DNA of 64,000 bases. Source: Demequina lutea (GTDB lineage Bacteria; Actinomycetota; Actinomycetes; Actinomycetales; Demequinaceae). Location: the NCBI RefSeq assembly GCF_013409005.1, contig NZ_JACBZO010000001.1:2852001-2916000 (forward strand). Reading direction: 5' to 3'. The notes beneath the pieces are model-generated. The model saw only the letters and a list, made by a program, of their open reading frames with translations, searched no databases and was not told the origin of the DNA. The translations under genes and the position numbers were made by a program. This document shows, piece after piece, positions 42,660-50,984 of the stretch (positions within the stretch are counted from its first letter, which is position 1; every line of letters starts with the position of its first letter).

Positions 42660-43175
42660 CTACCTGCGCTGCTCGAAAGGGAACGCCACGTCGCACACGT
42701 GGTCGTCGGCGCCCGCGCCCATGACGTCCGCGATGTACACCTCTCGCGGTGGAATGCTCGTCAGCATCCTGGCGCTCCGCGACACCCACTCGCCCAACTC
42801 GTCATAGGCCGCGGTCAATGCGGGCAGAGCGAGGCGGCGCTTTGTCAGCGGCACGTACGCCTCCCAGTGCGCCGGTTCGGTGCGGACGGCGATATCACCA
42901 TGGGGTTCCACATCGCCGTCCAGGACCACACACGCCTCAACGAGGGTTGGTGCGTCGAATCCAAAGGTGCCGTAGTAGAGGGCGTACGTGGGCGACTCAA
43001 GGGTGGTGTGACGCGAGCGGAGACCCGGGTGGGCGTTCGTGAACTCGAACAAGAGCGTGAAGCCGCGCTCGAGGAACGCCGCCACCTCGGGCTGAAATAG
43101 CTCGCCGCGTACCGACGCGAGCCGACGTTCGGGAACGTATCGCGTCTCGATTCCTGTCGGTGCGTCCATTGGCAT
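42660..43175 (-). CDS. GyrI-like effector-binding-domain protein
   Basis: This 171-residue protein (ATG at 43175 overlapping the stop of the upstream gene by 1 bp, TGATG) resembles the GyrI/AraC effector-binding fold: IETRYVPERRLASVRGEL, YALYYGTFGFDA, LDGDVEPHGDIAVRTEP and an HWEAYVPLTKRRLA stretch that supplies the usual Tyr/Glu ligand site. It has no DNA-binding domain. Role unknown, possibly binding a small hydrophobic ligand. Confidence 0.65.
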   Translation of the reverse strand: MPMDAPTGIETRYVPERRLASVRGELFQPEVAAFLERGFTLLFEFTNAHPGLRSRHTTLESPTYALYYGTFGFDAPTLVEACVVLDGDVEPHGDIAVRTEPAHWEAYVPLTKRRLALPALTAAYDELGEWVSRSARMLTSIPPREVYIADVMGAGADDHVCDVAFPFEQRR

Positions 43176-44077
43176 CACGCCTCCGCCACCTGAGGCCCAA
43201 CTACCCACGACGTGGTCAGCGTATGTTGCTCGTCGGACGCGAAACAGATCACGTGGCGGTTGTCGTGCGTCCACGAGCTGGCGGTCGGCATGATGTAGGA
43301 GACGAGAACCTGATCAAGGTGCTCCGGGACGATATTTGCCGCTGCGGCATCAGAGAAGCACATGTCCTCCACCCTCGTCCGCACCGCGTCGTCGCCCGGG
43401 TAGGTGGCGCCGCCGAGGACATCCGCGTAATAGACCTGGCCCCAGTGGTGCTTGCCGCACGACACTCGCGTGACATTTACCGCCCCCAGGTCGCTCCCTG
43501 CGTCGTCCCAGCCTGGTGGCTTCTGGATGCAATCGCCCACCGCGAGTTGCGTGTAGGGCACGCGGTCGCCGAAGAGCGAGCCACTCCCGAAGCCGAAAAT
43601 CGCCGCCAGCACGACGATGCCAATCACCCACGAGACGCCAATCGACACGCCCCAGATAGACATGGCGCGGTTGTTCGCGCGGCCCTTATTGGCGGCGTTG
43701 ATTCCAAGGATTCCGAAGATTAATCCCAGCAGCCACATGCCCACGAGCGAGAGAACAAGGGACACGGTGCCCATCCAGTTCCTGTCGGTGCCTCCGGCCC
43801 CAAACGGGGGCGGGTACGCGACAGGGTATGGCGAGGGGTAGGCGACCGGGTACGTAGGCTGGCCGGCGACCGGGTACGTCGGCTGGCCGGCGACCGGGTA
43901 CGTAGGCTGGCCGGCGACCGGGTACGTCGGGGGGTAGGCGACCGGACTGGCCGGCGCGGAGGCTGGCCCCGGTGGATAGGAGCTTTGGGGCGTCGGATCC
44001 TGCGCGCGCGCGGGCGGCTGCGCCCCATGCCAGATGGGCTCGCCGCTGGGCGGCGGCCCGTACTCCGGATTTTCCAT
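43175..44077 (-). CDS. Pro-rich DUF4190/septum-formation-like membrane protein
   Basis: The 300-residue protein has an N-terminal Pro/Tyr-rich cytoplasmic stretch (residues 1-95) with four TYPVAGQP/TYPVAYP repeats, then two membrane segments of DUF4190 type (VSLVLSLVGMWLLGLIFGILG; SIGVSWVIGIVVLAAIFGF), and an extracellular domain with paired cysteines (VGDCIQKPPGW, VSCGKHHWGQVYYADV, MCFSDAA) like the septum-formation family. The ATG at 44077 is chosen over an upstream one. It is co-oriented with the GyrI-like gene. Confidence 0.72.
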   Translation of the reverse strand: MENPEYGPPPSGEPIWHGAQPPARAQDPTPQSSYPPGPASAPASPVAYPPTYPVAGQPTYPVAGQPTYPVAGQPTYPVAYPSPYPVAYPPPFGAGGTDRNWMGTVSLVLSLVGMWLLGLIFGILGINAANKGRANNRAMSIWGVSIGVSWVIGIVVLAAIFGFGSGSLFGDRVPYTQLAVGDCIQKPPGWDDAGSDLGAVNVTRVSCGKHHWGQVYYADVLGGATYPGDDAVRTRVEDMCFSDAAAANIVPEHLDQVLVSYIMPTASSWTHDNRHVICFASDEQHTLTTSWVVGPQVAEA

Positions 44078-44141
44078 GCCCTCCCCCTGCCTGGCACCAG
44101 AGTAGCGGCGAGTAGCGGCGGCGCCAATACCCTGCAAACCC

Positions 44142-44954
44142 CTACCGCGCGGCGAGAGCCTCCGCCACCAGCGCCTCGATAATCATGGCCACGCCGTCAT
44201 CGTCGACGGAGGCGGTTTCGTGGCTCGCCACCGCCTTCACCGCGCCGTGCGCGTTGCCCACCGCATAGCCGGTGCCCGCCCACTCGAACATCGGAACGTC
44301 ATTGGGCGCGTCGCCAAAGACGATCACGTCTTCAGCATCGACGCCGTGGTGCGCCGCGAGCCGTGCCAGTCCCGTGGCCTTGCTGATGCCCAGCGGGGCC
44401 AACTCCAGAAGCGGGTCGGTGACCGAGGAATGTGATAGCTCAAGCAGGTGTCCTACCAGGGGCAACGCGATCTCGAGCATCTCGTCGGGGTGGCTTCCCG
44501 GCAGGAGCGCAAGCATCTTGACGCCCGTCAAATCACGCACCGACTCCATGCGCTCGAACGGGGCCACCTCGCGCGGGTTGGTGTTGCTCTCGCGGGCCGG
44601 AAAGCCCTGCTCGATCGCCAGCCCCGTGGTGGTCTCGAGACCGAGGATCACTCCCGGGAACGCGGAACGTAGCGCGTCGGCCACCTCGAGCAACGCCTCC
44701 TCGGGCAGTCCGATGTGGTCCACGACCGACCGGGTGGCCAGGTCATAGAACACCGCGCCGTTGGCGCAGACGGCCTCGCCCGCGATGCCCAACTGCAGGG
44801 CAACGGAGTCAACCCAGCGCGGGGGCCTCGCGGTGGCGAGCACCAACGGAATGCCCGCTCCCGCGAGCGAACCCAGCGCCGCGATCGTCCGCGCGGAGAA
44901 CACGCCCGTGCGCGGAAGGATGGTGCCGTCGATGTCTGTGCCTATGAGTTTCAC
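44142..44954 (-). CDS. HAD-superfamily Cof-type phosphatase
   Basis: The 270-residue phosphatase has HAD motif I as DIDGTILP (catalytic Asp pair), motif II LATARPP, motif III Lys in the GISKATGLARLAAHHG region and motif IV VIFGDAPNDVPMFEWAG. It has the C2-type cap of the Cof/YidA group. These act on sugar phosphates or cofactors; the substrate is unknown. Confidence 0.88.
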   Translation of the reverse strand: MKLIGTDIDGTILPRTGVFSARTIAALGSLAGAGIPLVLATARPPRWVDSVALQLGIAGEAVCANGAVFYDLATRSVVDHIGLPEEALLEVADALRSAFPGVILGLETTTGLAIEQGFPARESNTNPREVAPFERMESVRDLTGVKMLALLPGSHPDEMLEIALPLVGHLLELSHSSVTDPLLELAPLGISKATGLARLAAHHGVDAEDVIVFGDAPNDVPMFEWAGTGYAVGNAHGAVKAVASHETASVDDDGVAMIIEALVAEALAAR

Positions 44955-45029
44955 GGGTCAAGGCTACGGGGCGCCCGCCGCGCAACCCGGACCCTTCGGC
45001 CCACAGTGCTCCCGCCCCCTCTCCCCGGA

Positions 45030-45089
45030 AGTGGGTCACCACGTACCCGCATCGGCCCCTACCGCGTTGTAGTGGGTCACCACGTACCC
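45030..45089. repeat. Pair of 19-bp direct repeats (CACCACGTACCC)
   Basis: AGTGGGTCACCACGTACCC occurs at 45030-45048 and 45071-45089, 41 bp apart. It is closely related to the 36909-36974 pair (CACCAAGTACCC, spacing 43). It lies in the 284-bp gap between the HAD and TfoX-like genes; the rest of the gap shows no gene. Confidence 0.85.
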
Positions 45090-45238
45090 CGCCACCAAAC
45101 AGCGGCTTGACTTCGAGCGCTCTCCGTTCCGGTGTGCCACGTGCGCCGACTTCGCGAACACGCCGGGTGGTCGCAGCGGTCATGCCCCCGGTGATCGCAG
45201 CCAGGGCATTCGCCGTCTGCGACGGTTGGCGCCCCTGC

Positions 45239-45592
45239 CTACGCCGGTCCGCCTTCTTGGGGGGCGTTGATCGTGCCCTTCACATAGGCGACGGACCTCG
45301 CGACCCACTCATCCAGCGCCTCTTCGCTCTCGACCACATCCGGCGCGACCCGCAGCCAGCCGCGCATGGGCCGCCGGTTCATGATCATGGGGGCCACCCC
45401 GTCTCGGGTCACTAGTTCCGCCGCGTCCGCGGGCGCCACGCGTGCCATCAGTCCGCCTTGGCCGCTGACCGCGATCGCCATGCTGCCTTCGAGCAGGAAC
45501 GCGAGGCCGCCGAACATCCGCTTCTCCGCGAGGTCGCGCTCGGCGAATACGCGCTCGCGGATGCGCTGTGCCAACTCCTCGTCGTAAGTCAT
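45239..45592 (-). CDS. TfoX N-terminal-domain protein
   Basis: This 117-residue protein is the TfoX_N domain alone: RIRERVFAERDLAEKRMFGG, then LEGSMAIAVSGQGGLMARV and PMRGWLRVAPDVV. The RMFGG motif is characteristic. Such solitary domains are widespread and their role is unknown; the competence function of full-length TfoX should not be assumed. Confidence 0.82.
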   Translation of the reverse strand: MTYDEELAQRIRERVFAERDLAEKRMFGGLAFLLEGSMAIAVSGQGGLMARVAPADAAELVTRDGVAPMIMNRRPMRGWLRVAPDVVESEEALDEWVARSVAYVKGTINAPQEGGPA

Positions 45593-45691
45593 CTGTCCAT
45601 GATTTCACCCGCGGCCGGCATCCGCTCGGCGATACCCATCGGTCGTACCTTCCTAGTGACGAATCCGCCCGTCGGGCCGTAACCTCAGATC

Positions 45692-46312
45692 ATGGCCTCC
45701 ATTCCGCGCATTCGCCCCGCCACACCAGCCGACGAGCAGCAGATCGCGCGCATTTGCCTGCTCACGGGTGCGGACGGCGGGGACGCGGCTGGGCGCTTTG
45801 GGGACGACACGGCGCTCGCCGATGTCTTTGCCTCGCCCTACCTGCACGGCCCTTCGTGCTTCGCGTGGGTCGTGGACATCGGCGGTGAGGCCCGCGGCTA
45901 CGTGGTTGCCGCCGCGGATACCGAGGCCTTTCAGCAATGGTTCAGTGGCGAGTGGTGGCCCGAACGCGAACCGCTTCACACGGCAAGGACCGACCGCGAT
46001 GGGTGGCTCCTGCCCTCGGCCGCCGACCCGACGCGGTGCCTGTCCGATGCCGTCGCAGACTATCCAGCGCACCTGCACATCGACCTGCTCCCCGAACTCC
46101 AGGGCGCCGGCTGGGGCAGGCGACTGATCGACACCTTGGTGGCCCAGTTGGCCGAGCAGGGCGTCCTCGGAGTTCACCTGGTCGCCCCCCGCACCAATAA
46201 GGCCGCGCAGGCCTTCTACCCGAAGGTGGGCTTTGCTCGCATCGGGGACGACGACGATGCGGTCACGTGGGCGCGGTCGACCGCGCCCGGTTGGGTGTCC
46301 GGCGCCATTTAG
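45692..46312 (+). CDS. GNAT-family N-acetyltransferase
   Basis: The 206-residue GNAT protein has an N-terminal PATPADEQQIARICLLTGAD and an acetyl-CoA-binding motif (LLPELQGAGWGRRLIDTLVAQL). The C-terminus has HLVAPRTNKAAQAFYPKVGF, the typical final strand-helix. The stop overlaps the convergent MarR-GNAT gene by 4 bp. Substrate unknown. Confidence 0.85.
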   Translation: MASIPRIRPATPADEQQIARICLLTGADGGDAAGRFGDDTALADVFASPYLHGPSCFAWVVDIGGEARGYVVAAADTEAFQQWFSGEWWPEREPLHTARTDRDGWLLPSAADPTRCLSDAVADYPAHLHIDLLPELQGAGWGRRLIDTLVAQLAEQGVLGVHLVAPRTNKAAQAFYPKVGFARIGDDDDAVTWARSTAPGWVSGAI

Positions 46313-47208
46313 CGCGCGCTCGCGGCTGATAACTCCTTGCGGTACCAGCGATCGGCGTGCGGCTCGCCGTTGAAGTCGGGCACCTCGACGTAGCCTCGCG
46401 TGCCATAGAGCCGCCCGGCGGCGGTCAGTTTGGAGTTCGTGTCGAGCGTGACGGCGGTCGCGCCGACCTCCGCAGCGAGAGCCTCGAGCCGGTCGAGCAT
46501 GAGGCCAGCCACGCCCAGCCCCCGCGCGGACGGAGCAACCCACATCCGCTTGAGGAATGCCGGCTCGCCTTCGGGAAGCTTCACGCCGCCACAGCCGACG
46601 GGCTGTCCGTGCAGGTAAGCGACGAGGAACGCCCCGTGGGGCGGGGTGAGGTCCGCGGCGCCGACGGCGACCGCCTTGGACGGGTCGTAACCCGTATCGA
46701 ACAGCGCGTCGATCTCCGCGAAGAACTCGCCGACGCACCAGCGCGCATCGCGCGAGTCGGGGTCGACGATCTCGATCGTGAGGTGGCGTCGCGCCAGCGC
46801 TCGCGTGACCACACGAGTGGCACGGTCCAGCTCGACCAACTCGGCCTCGCTCAAATGGGCAAGCAAGTCGACGGCGGCACCGTCGGAGAGGCGGTCGAGC
46901 GTTGCGGCCTCGTCCCGCCCTGCCTCGGTGCGCGACACCACCTTGGCCCTGGCATCGTCCGGACTGGGGTCGATGCTCACAAGCCCCTCGCCCTCGAGCA
47001 CGCTCAGCAGGCGCGACGCGTAGCCCGCGTCCAGACCGAGGCGCTCGCGCAAGTCGGCTACTTCGACCGGACCGTCCCCCATCTCCCACAACACGCGCGA
47101 CGCGCCGTACGGGCGTCCGCGGCCAAGGAAGTCGTCCTGCAGCGCGCCCACCTCGCTGGTGACGACGCGTTGGAATTGTCTGAAGGTCCCGATGAGGCGC
47201 GCATCCAT
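46309..47208 (-). CDS. MarR-GNAT fusion (helix-turn-helix plus acetyltransferase)
   Basis: The 299-residue protein has a MarR winged helix in its first 140 residues (LRERLGLDAGYASRLLSVLEGEGLV; RTEAGRDEAATL, quoted in part) and a GNAT domain in the rest (RMWVAPSARGLGVAGLMLDRL). This is the known bifunctional HTH/GNAT architecture. ATG 47208 with AAGG upstream is used; a TTG at 47226 is the alternative start. Confidence 0.85.
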   Translation of the reverse strand: MDARLIGTFRQFQRVVTSEVGALQDDFLGRGRPYGASRVLWEMGDGPVEVADLRERLGLDAGYASRLLSVLEGEGLVSIDPSPDDARAKVVSRTEAGRDEAATLDRLSDGAAVDLLAHLSEAELVELDRATRVVTRALARRHLTIEIVDPDSRDARWCVGEFFAEIDALFDTGYDPSKAVAVGAADLTPPHGAFLVAYLHGQPVGCGGVKLPEGEPAFLKRMWVAPSARGLGVAGLMLDRLEALAAEVGATAVTLDTNSKLTAAGRLYGTRGYVEVPDFNGEPHADRWYRKELSAASAR

Positions 47209-47241
47209 ATGGTTGACCTTAGTCAAACATCGGCGCTCGCG

Positions 47242-47913
47242 CTAGACATCCAGCCGGTAGCCAACACCCGCCACGGTCACGAGGTGGCGCGGAGTCCCTG
47301 GCGCAGGCTCGAGCTTGGCCCGCAGTTGCTGGACGTAGACCCGCAGGTAGTGAGAACTGTGGGGGACCGACGGCCCGCGCAGGCTGTCGAGGAGTCGCTC
47401 GCGCTCCACCACAACGCCCGGCTCGCGCGCCAGCAGTTCCAACAGTCGCCACTCGGTGGGCGTCACGGCCACCTCCGCGCCTTCGCGCATCACGACGCGC
47501 CGCGCCAGGTCGATGCTGAAGGCAGCGGTTGTCACCACGCGTCGATCGGGCGCCGCGTCCGCCCCACGCGTGGCCGCGCGCATCCGCGCGAGCAGCTCGT
47601 CGACGTTGAACGGCTTCGTGACGTAGTCGTTCGCACCCAGGTCGAGGGCACGGACCTTTTGGGCGGCATCGTGACGGGCCGAGAGCACCACGACCGGCAC
47701 GGCGCTCCAGGCGCGCACCTGTTCGAGGACCGCCGCGCCGTCCATGTCGGGAAGGCCCAGGTCGAGAATCACGATGTCCGTCTCGACGGAGGCCAGCAGG
47801 TCGAGGGCCTCCCTCCCGGATCTCGCCACGATCGGCTCATCGCCTCGCGAGCGCAACATGATGGCGAGCGCGCCCGCGAGCGCGCCGTCGTCCTCCACGA
47901 TGAGCACCCTCAC
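47242..47913 (-). CDS. kdpE: KdpE potassium-responsive response regulator
   Basis: The 223-residue OmpR-type regulator has a receiver (phospho-Asp in VILDLGLPDMDG) and a winged helix (VTPTEWRLLELLAREPG, SHYLRVYVQQLRAKLEP). It overlaps kdpD by 4 bp and activates kdpFABC when KdpD phosphorylates it under K+ limitation or osmotic stress. Confidence 0.93.
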   Translation of the reverse strand: MRVLIVEDDGALAGALAIMLRSRGDEPIVARSGREALDLLASVETDIVILDLGLPDMDGAAVLEQVRAWSAVPVVVLSARHDAAQKVRALDLGANDYVTKPFNVDELLARMRAATRGADAAPDRRVVTTAAFSIDLARRVVMREGAEVAVTPTEWRLLELLAREPGVVVERERLLDSLRGPSVPHSSHYLRVYVQQLRAKLEPAPGTPRHLVTVAGVGYRLDV

Positions 47914-50417
47914 GGCGACTCCGCCTCCGGCACCCTGACCACCATGGTGAGACCGCCTCCCGGCGTCTCCTCCGCGCTCACCTCGCCGCCCAGGGATCGG
48001 GCGAGCCCGCGGGCCACCGCCAGGCCGAGGCCCACTCCCAAGCCGGCGGGCGCGTCACCAAGGCGCTGGAAGGAATCGAAAATGCGCTGCCGGTCACCGG
48101 CGTCTACGCCTGGTCCGCGGTCGACCACCGTGATGACGAGGTCGCCTCCAACGCGCGCGGCGCTCACCCGGACGGGAATGTCGGGGGGCGAGTACCTGGT
48201 GGCGTTCTCGACCAGGTTGGCGACCACGCGCTCCACGAGACCGCCGTCGATCATCACGGTCCCCAACGACGCTGGGACGTCGAGCTCTACTCGCTCGGGT
48301 TCCACCCCAGACACCGCACTCACCAGCAAGTCCATCACCCACGTCGGCGCCGCACGAGGAGACACGATCCCCGCGTCGATTCTCGACATGTCGAGCAGGT
48401 TGTCGACAAGCGCCTGGAGGCGGTCCGCGCCGTCCTCGATCGAGGCAAACAGCTCCCTGGCGTCCTCGGCCGTGACGGTGAGTTGGGAGCTCCGCAGCGC
48501 GCTCGCCGACGCCTTGATCGCGGCCAAAGGCGTGCGAAGGTCGTGGCTCACGGCTGCGAGCACCGCGTCGCGCACGGCTCCCCGCTCACGCTCGACCCGC
48601 GCAACCCTGCGCTCCTGCGCCATGCGGGTGCGCTCGGCCAAGGCGCTCGCTTGCGCCGCGATCGCGGCGATCACCCTGAGCGAGCGAGGCCCCAGCGGCG
48701 GGCCGTCGATGACCACCTGCGCGCCATCGTCGAGGGCGACGACGGTCGTTCCCGTGGCGCTCACGTCCGGGGGGTCGGCCGCGATGAGGTTTCCTTGCGC
48801 GTCCAAGATGACAAGACCTTGGAGGTCGAAGGCCTCCCGCAGCCTCAGCAGCAGTGCCTGCAACCTGTCGGCACCCGCCAGGACGTCGAGAGACGCGGTG
48901 GTGACGAGGTCGGCCTCGGTGCGCGCAATCCCCGCGTCGCGAGAACGCTTCGAGGCGGTCGCGACCACCCGCGACGCCGCGACGGCGACGACAAACAGCA
49001 GGACGACGGCAACGGCCTGTTCCGGATGAGACATCTTGAAGGTCAACCGAGGTTCGGTGAAGAACACGTTCGACAACGCCGCAGCGAGCGCCGCAGACAC
49101 CAGCGCTGGGCCAAGTCCACCCACGAACGCAACCAGGAGCGTCATCACCAAGAAGGACATCAACGCGAAGGGAAGTTCGTCGCCACCTGAGACAGTCAAG
49201 ACCCACGCGAGAGCGAGGTTGCCCACCACGGCTATCACCCAGCCCCAGCGTTGACGCAGACCCGAGAGCTTTGCCTCGCGCTTACGCCTCGCGGCGTCCG
49301 TATCGGAGCCATAGTGCGTGACGACCAGCACGTCAACGTCGTCGGATCCCCTGATGATCGCCCGCGTCACCGACGTCGAGAAGGCGGCGAGAAGGCGGGG
49401 CCGCGTGGATTCGCCCACCACGATCTGCGAGGCATTGACGCCCGCCGCAAAGTCGAGAATCGCCGACGCCACGTCGTCGCCCGCGATCACGTGGTAGGTG
49501 CCGCCCGCCTCCTCCACCAACCGTCGTTGCCTTGCGAGGTCGCCTGCGCCGCCTGCGACGAGGCCATCCGTGCGCGCCACGTGCACGGCGAAGAGTTGGC
49601 CGCCGCTCGCCCGCTGGACGATTCGGATTCCCCTGCGGACGAGGGCCTCGCCCTCCTGTCCGCCGCCGAGCGCCACGACCACACGCTCACGCGTCTTCCA
49701 CGCGGCGTCGATCTGGTGCTCCGTGCGGTACGTGTCGAGCGAGGCATCGACACGATCCGCCAGCCACAACAGCGCGAGCTCCCGCAGGGCGGTGAGGTTC
49801 CCCTCCCTGAAGAAGTGGGTGAGCGCGGCGTCAATCTTCTCCGGCGCGTAGATGTTGCCGTGGGACATGCGCCTACGCAGCGATTGGGGGCTCATGTCCA
49901 CCAACTCGATTTGGTCGGCCGCGCGCACCACCTCATCGGGGACGGTCTCGCGTTGACGCACTCCAGTGATGTCGAACACCACATCGTTGAGCGACTCGAG
50001 GTGCTGGACGTTGACCGTTGTGACCACGTCGATGCCGGCGTCGAGCAACGCCTCGACATCCTCCCAGCGTTTGGGGTTGCCGGAGCCCGTCGCATTGGTG
50101 TGGGCCAACTCGTCGACGAGCGCCACGTCGGGACCCCTCGCGATGACCGCCGCCAGGTCGAGCTCGTCGACCTCGATGCCGGCGGCGGTCCGTCGCACGC
50201 GAGGCACGACCTCCATGCCCTCGACCTGCTGCGCGGTCGCGGCCCTGCCGTGAGTCTCGACAAATCCCACGACCACATCCGCACCGCGTTCGGCGCGCCG
50301 GTGGCCCTCGTCGAGCATCGCGTAGGTCTTGCCGACGCCGGGCGCGGCGCCCAGGTAGACGCGCAGACGACCGCGCCCTCGCCCGAGCGTCGGCACCGCA
50401 TCGTCCATAACCGTCAT
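47910..50417 (-). CDS. kdpD: KdpD sensor histidine kinase
   Basis: The 835-residue kinase has the N-terminal KdpD domain (Walker A GAAPGVGKTYAMLDEG), a universal-stress-protein domain (about residues 240-360, VGESTRPRLLAAF), four membrane segments (about 390-490), a GAF-like region, the phospho-His in AVSHDLRTPLAAI and an HATPase_c domain (GLGVGLGLAVARGL). It overlaps kdpC at its start and kdpE at its end. It senses K+ and turgor and, through the USP domain, can respond to second messengers in some bacteria. Confidence 0.94.
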   Translation of the reverse strand: MTVMDDAVPTLGRGRGRLRVYLGAAPGVGKTYAMLDEGHRRAERGADVVVGFVETHGRAATAQQVEGMEVVPRVRRTAAGIEVDELDLAAVIARGPDVALVDELAHTNATGSGNPKRWEDVEALLDAGIDVVTTVNVQHLESLNDVVFDITGVRQRETVPDEVVRAADQIELVDMSPQSLRRRMSHGNIYAPEKIDAALTHFFREGNLTALRELALLWLADRVDASLDTYRTEHQIDAAWKTRERVVVALGGGQEGEALVRRGIRIVQRASGGQLFAVHVARTDGLVAGGAGDLARQRRLVEEAGGTYHVIAGDDVASAILDFAAGVNASQIVVGESTRPRLLAAFSTSVTRAIIRGSDDVDVLVVTHYGSDTDAARRKREAKLSGLRQRWGWVIAVVGNLALAWVLTVSGGDELPFALMSFLVMTLLVAFVGGLGPALVSAALAAALSNVFFTEPRLTFKMSHPEQAVAVVLLFVVAVAASRVVATASKRSRDAGIARTEADLVTTASLDVLAGADRLQALLLRLREAFDLQGLVILDAQGNLIAADPPDVSATGTTVVALDDGAQVVIDGPPLGPRSLRVIAAIAAQASALAERTRMAQERRVARVERERGAVRDAVLAAVSHDLRTPLAAIKASASALRSSQLTVTAEDARELFASIEDGADRLQALVDNLLDMSRIDAGIVSPRAAPTWVMDLLVSAVSGVEPERVELDVPASLGTVMIDGGLVERVVANLVENATRYSPPDIPVRVSAARVGGDLVITVVDRGPGVDAGDRQRIFDSFQRLGDAPAGLGVGLGLAVARGLARSLGGEVSAEETPGGGLTMVVRVPEAESP

Positions 50418-50983
50418 TGTCGCCCCGCGAGGGCCGCGTTGAGCGTCACGACGTTCACGGCGGGCTCCCCGAGCACGCCCAGCGCCCTTCCCGTGGTCGC
50501 GTGGGCCACGAGTGCGCGGACCGCGGCCTCGCTCATGCCGCGTTGTGCGGCCACTCGCGGGACCTGCAGTTCGGCGTACGCCAGCGAGATCTGCGGGTCG
50601 AGCCCCGACGCCGAGGCCGTCACCGCGTCGGCGGGAACGCGTGCGGGCGCGACTCCCTCGCGCGCCGCGACCTTGGCAATGCGATCCGCGATGGCGGCTA
50701 CCAGGGCGGGGTTGTTGGGGCCAAGATTGGAGCCTCCCGAGGCGAGGCCGTCGTAGTTTGAGGCCGATGGCCTGCCGTGGAACCACCCGTCACCTGCGAA
50801 GTCTTGACCGAGCAGCGACGACCCGATCACCTTCCCGTTGACGGTGATGAGCGAGCCCTCGGCTTGGTGAGGGAGCGCGAGGCCCGCCGCGAGCCCGATC
50901 AGCGGGTAGGCCACTCCAAGTACCACAGTTGCTACGACGAGCATCCGCAGCGACGCGCCGAGAGACCGGATCCAGATCTTCAT
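50414..50983 (-). CDS. kdpC: K+-transporting ATPase subunit KdpC
   Basis: KdpC is the small single-span chaperone subunit of the KdpFABC pump. The 189-residue protein has one N-terminal membrane segment (VVLGVAYPLIGLAAGLAL), the conserved GSSLLGQDF and DGLASGGSNLGPNNPAL segments and the DAVTASASGLDPQISLAYA signature. It overlaps kdpD by 4 bp and follows kdpB by 1 bp. Confidence 0.94.
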   Translation of the reverse strand: MKIWIRSLGASLRMLVVATVVLGVAYPLIGLAAGLALPHQAEGSLITVNGKVIGSSLLGQDFAGDGWFHGRPSASNYDGLASGGSNLGPNNPALVAAIADRIAKVAAREGVAPARVPADAVTASASGLDPQISLAYAELQVPRVAAQRGMSEAAVRALVAHATTGRALGVLGEPAVNVVTLNAALAGRQ

Positions 50984-50984
50984 G

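Noticed and set aside
45692..47089. Long minus-strand frame across the GNAT gene at 45692-46312
   Set aside because: It is antisense to a GNAT with clear motifs and overlaps the MarR-GNAT gene in another frame.
46357..49029. 890-codon plus-strand frame across the MarR-GNAT and kdpDE genes
   Set aside because: It is antisense to three genes with clear motifs, and its composition is that of a GC-rich shadow frame.
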